Source: Larix sibirica (lineage: Eukaryota > Streptophyta > Pinopsida > Pinales > Pinaceae). Taken from it: a stretch of 22,226 nucleotides of DNA. Positions 20,091-22,226 of the stretch are shown here, piece by piece; within the stretch, counting starts at the first letter, position 1, and the number at the start of each line of letters is the position of its first letter. Location: assembly GCA_004151065.3 (NCBI GenBank), contig NWUY0300022947.1, forward strand, positions 71,222-93,447, written 5' to 3'. Under the pieces are notes generated by a model that did not search any database, was not told the origin of the DNA, and saw only the letters and a list, made by a program, of their open reading frames with translations. Position numbers and translations under genes: made by a program.

Positions 20091-21327
20091 TGTAATACCC
20101 CATTTTTTACCCTGTAATGTAAATTTATAAATATTGATGTAAAAGGCCAGAATCCATAAACAAATGATCAGATGACCAAGGCTATGTAAATATGTACATT
20201 TTGATATTAATATAAAATCTCTAATGACTACAGAGGAAGAAGGACGAAGAAGAGATGGAGGGCTATGATTTCACAAGTGGGGAAGTGATAGTGGGTTAAG
20301 GGAAAATGACCTTAGTGAGCTTAAGTTTATTTCCATAGCCTTATCCATTTAACTCAAAGTTCCTAAACCATGATTAATATTCATGCTTTAATTAATTCTG
20401 TATTTAATTATCCTAAGAGGGGATTTGGAGAGTAAAAGTAGTTCCATGTGGAGTGGCCACATAGAAATCGAAAATATTCTTATTAAAGTGATAATTCAAG
20501 CTTGGGATGGGTTCATTCCTCATTCATTTATTAATCATGCTTTCCCTCAGCTTGGAATTTCCCTGATATTGATACCTAAGAGAACGAGAACACTCAATGC
20601 CATAGAGGAATTATGCATTCCATTGACCCAGGAGAGACTGGTGCATGAGAGGAACCTGGCATGCAACTTGTGCCCTAGAGTCCCAATTCAGATACTTTCT
20701 AACCAACCTATGTTGGAGTGCTAGAAGGGAATTTGATGCTTCCCGAAGGACTGTTATCTCAAAGAAGGGGGATTGTTCTTGGCATTGTGCAGATTGATGG
20801 GGAAGGAGAATTGAGGATTGAAACAATTGCGGAGGGGGTTCAGGCACTAGTGGGTTGTATGAGAGATTGAGTTGTGTAAAGTGGTAATGGGAAAATATTT
20901 TCCCTTGTATATTGATAGCCCCATCTTAACGGTGGATCTGTCAAAGAAAGATATGGCTTGATAGAGCTTATGGTTGGGAGGAATGTCCTTCACCTGCAGC
21001 TAGTTGGAGAATAATTGATTAAAAAGATGAGTCTCTAACTGTGTATGGATGACATGTTTAATTCTATGTTTACATATTTATTATATATGGTTTAATGAAT
21101 TTCTAAATGTATGGAATTGCATGCCATGACGTGTGTATTTTATGTTTGAATTTCCTATAAATGATAATGTATGCATAAGATAATTCGGGTGACCATGCTT
21201 ATTTATTTTATGATTTTTAATTAAAAGAATTATGAAAAACAAAATTGGGTGCCATAATTGAATTTAGATATGTAATTTGAGTACCATGTGGTCTCAATGG
21301 TTGAAACAGGTTACTGGGTATGTTACA
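20091..21327 (+). mobile_element. 5' LTR of a plus-strand retrotransposon
   Basis: The 1,237-bp segment begins TGTAATACCCC and ends GGGTATGTTACA, giving inverted ends TGTAA/TTACA, with TACCC/GGGTA just inside them. Three bases further on is a tRNA-Met-type primer binding site, so this is a left LTR. Its first base falls exactly where the minus-strand integrase homology stops, which shows that it inserted into that older element. A TATA-like TATAAAATC lies at 20211. The five bases before it, GGGAT, would be the target duplication if the right end could be seen. Frames within it look non-coding. Confidence 0.75.
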
Positions 21328-21330
21328 GAG

Positions 21331-21343
21331 TGGTATAGGAGCC
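21331..21343 (+). other. Primer binding site, tRNA-Met type
   Basis: TGGTATAGGAGCC, followed by AAGGTTTTC, lies three bases after the LTR end. It matches the plant initiator tRNA-Met site TGGTATCAGAGCC apart from two central bases, and the following bases also resemble the tRNA complement with a one-base insertion. Confidence 0.65.
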
Positions 21344-21901
21344 AAGGTTTTCAGCACTAGGACTACATTGGCTGAAATTTGGCTTTACAAGCAAAATCAG
21401 AGGTTTCACATGAAGTGTTTGAAGAAATGTGTGAGAGCAAATATTGGTTAAATTTCATTTAGAAAGCCTACAAATGTTTAAATTGGGTTCCTAAATAACT
21501 TGAAGAACTTCAATGGAGATGATTGGGGGAAAATATGGATTCATAGTTAAAGCAAAATTTTAGAGTTTCTGAGTGATTTGTGTAATTGAGAGAAAAATTG
21601 CAGTTTGCATGTCAACTATTTGACAAAATGTTCCTATGAAAAATATGGTTTAAAATGCCTAAAAGTATTATCATATTCAACATGGAAGCAGGTGAGATAA
21701 AAATTTGTGATGGTACAATTTGGTTATAAGGAGATTTTGGAAATCCGAACCATGGTCAAAGGAACTATTACAGTTCTGTTAATAGTAAAAATTACTAGCC
21801 CTGTTATTGGATAGAAAATGCTAGATCCATTAGTCGATGGAGATGAATTTCACAGTCAAAGGAAAATCCAGATGTAATATCTTATTATCCAAATTGTGAA
21901 A
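21344..21901 (+). other. Leader between primer site and RNase H frame
   Basis: AT-rich sequence with many stops in all frames. I see no gag-like knuckle or other motif. In an autonomous LTR element gag would be expected here, so the element is either non-autonomous, badly decayed, or has a long untranslated leader. Confidence 0.45.
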
Positions 21902-22226
21902 TTTAGTTCACACCAAGATCTGATCAAGAAATTACCAGGGATGGCAGGTGCGGGTGGAGTTATATTTGACTCCAAGGGGAACAAGCAAAAAGAATACGCT
22001 CGGGGCATTAGGACAACAATGAATAATGGCACAGAGTGGCTCGCTTTAATTAATGGTTTGGAGCTGGCCAAAGACATGGGGATTGAGGAAATGATCGCCA
22101 CTGGAGAATCTCTAATTGTCACTAGGGAAGCAAGAAATATTTATAGAAACATTAAGAGTCCTTCCTCCAAGATGCATCACCTTCTATACTTCCTATCCAA
22201 GGAATTTAAATCAATTAACTTCCTTC
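21902..22226 (+). pseudogene. RNase H-like domain, cut by window end
   Basis: An open frame (no stop from 21902 to the end, 108 codons) matches the RNase H fold used by plant retroelements: AGAGGVIFDSKGN, then YARGIRTTMNNGTEWLAL with the catalytic Glu, then LELAKDMGIEEM, ATGESLIV and KMHHLLYFLSKEF. The usual GDS is GES here, so a catalytic Asp has become Glu, and the N-terminal DGAS-like motif is blurred (reads HQDLIKKLPG). The continuation with the last catalytic residues lies beyond 22226. It sits about 560 bp behind a primer binding site, where gag is normal. It could be a captured domain, part of another insertion, or the relic of a LINE or a dual-RNase-H gypsy element. Confidence 0.6.

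Noticed and set aside
20425-20724. A 99-codon plus-strand ORF inside the 20091-21327 LTR
   Set aside because: No domain was recognised and it lies wholly within the LTR; likely a chance frame, though an LTR-encoded product cannot be fully excluded.

Overview
The window reads as repeat-rich nuclear DNA from a plant with a large genome. The evidence is a plant L1-type LINE with an added RNase H domain, a Ty3/gypsy integrase remnant, several LTR pieces with initiator tRNA-Met primer binding sites, and AT-rich spacers. A gymnosperm or large-genome angiosperm would fit, but the species cannot be read from the sequence. No intact host gene, tRNA or rRNA was recognised, and every long coding region is broken by stops or frameshifts.

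Layout. 1-6124 is old retroelement DNA on the + strand. It holds a gag-like remnant with two zinc knuckles (1876-2655), decayed sequence with possible pol scraps, then a purine tract and a 354-bp LTR (5763-6124). 6125-8700 is AT-rich, with one unrecognised minus-strand ORF (6625-7038) and a 223-bp tandem duplication built on 31-bp sub-repeats (8212-8628). 8692-10519 is framed by two copies of a hairpin-forming repeat. Between them lies a probable minus-strand LTR (about 8976-10096) with a tRNA-Met primer binding site at 8958-8970.

11042 to about 17520 is a near full-length LINE on the minus strand. ORF1 has an N-terminal segment, a DUF4283-like region and a CCHC knuckle. ORF2 runs endonuclease, reverse transcriptase, zf-RVT zinc finger, RNase H, then a 3' UTR and a short A tail. 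ORF2 is dead: it has nine in-frame stops, seven of them TAG, and three frame changes. One frame change is fully explained by a 32-bp tandem duplication.

17520-19160 is AT-rich and holds a local repeat cluster (18061-18277). 19167-20089 is a minus-strand gypsy integrase relic. It is cut at its N-terminal side by a plus-strand LTR (20091-21327, TGTAATACCC...TTACA, followed by a primer binding site), so the insertions are nested. About 560 bp past that primer binding site an RNase H-like reading frame begins (21902) and runs off the window, an unexpected place for this domain.

The genes do not work together as a pathway. The window records successive insertions and decay. The points most worth following are the RNase H domain behind the 20091-21327 LTR, the paired hairpin repeats, and the TAG-dominated decay of the LINE.
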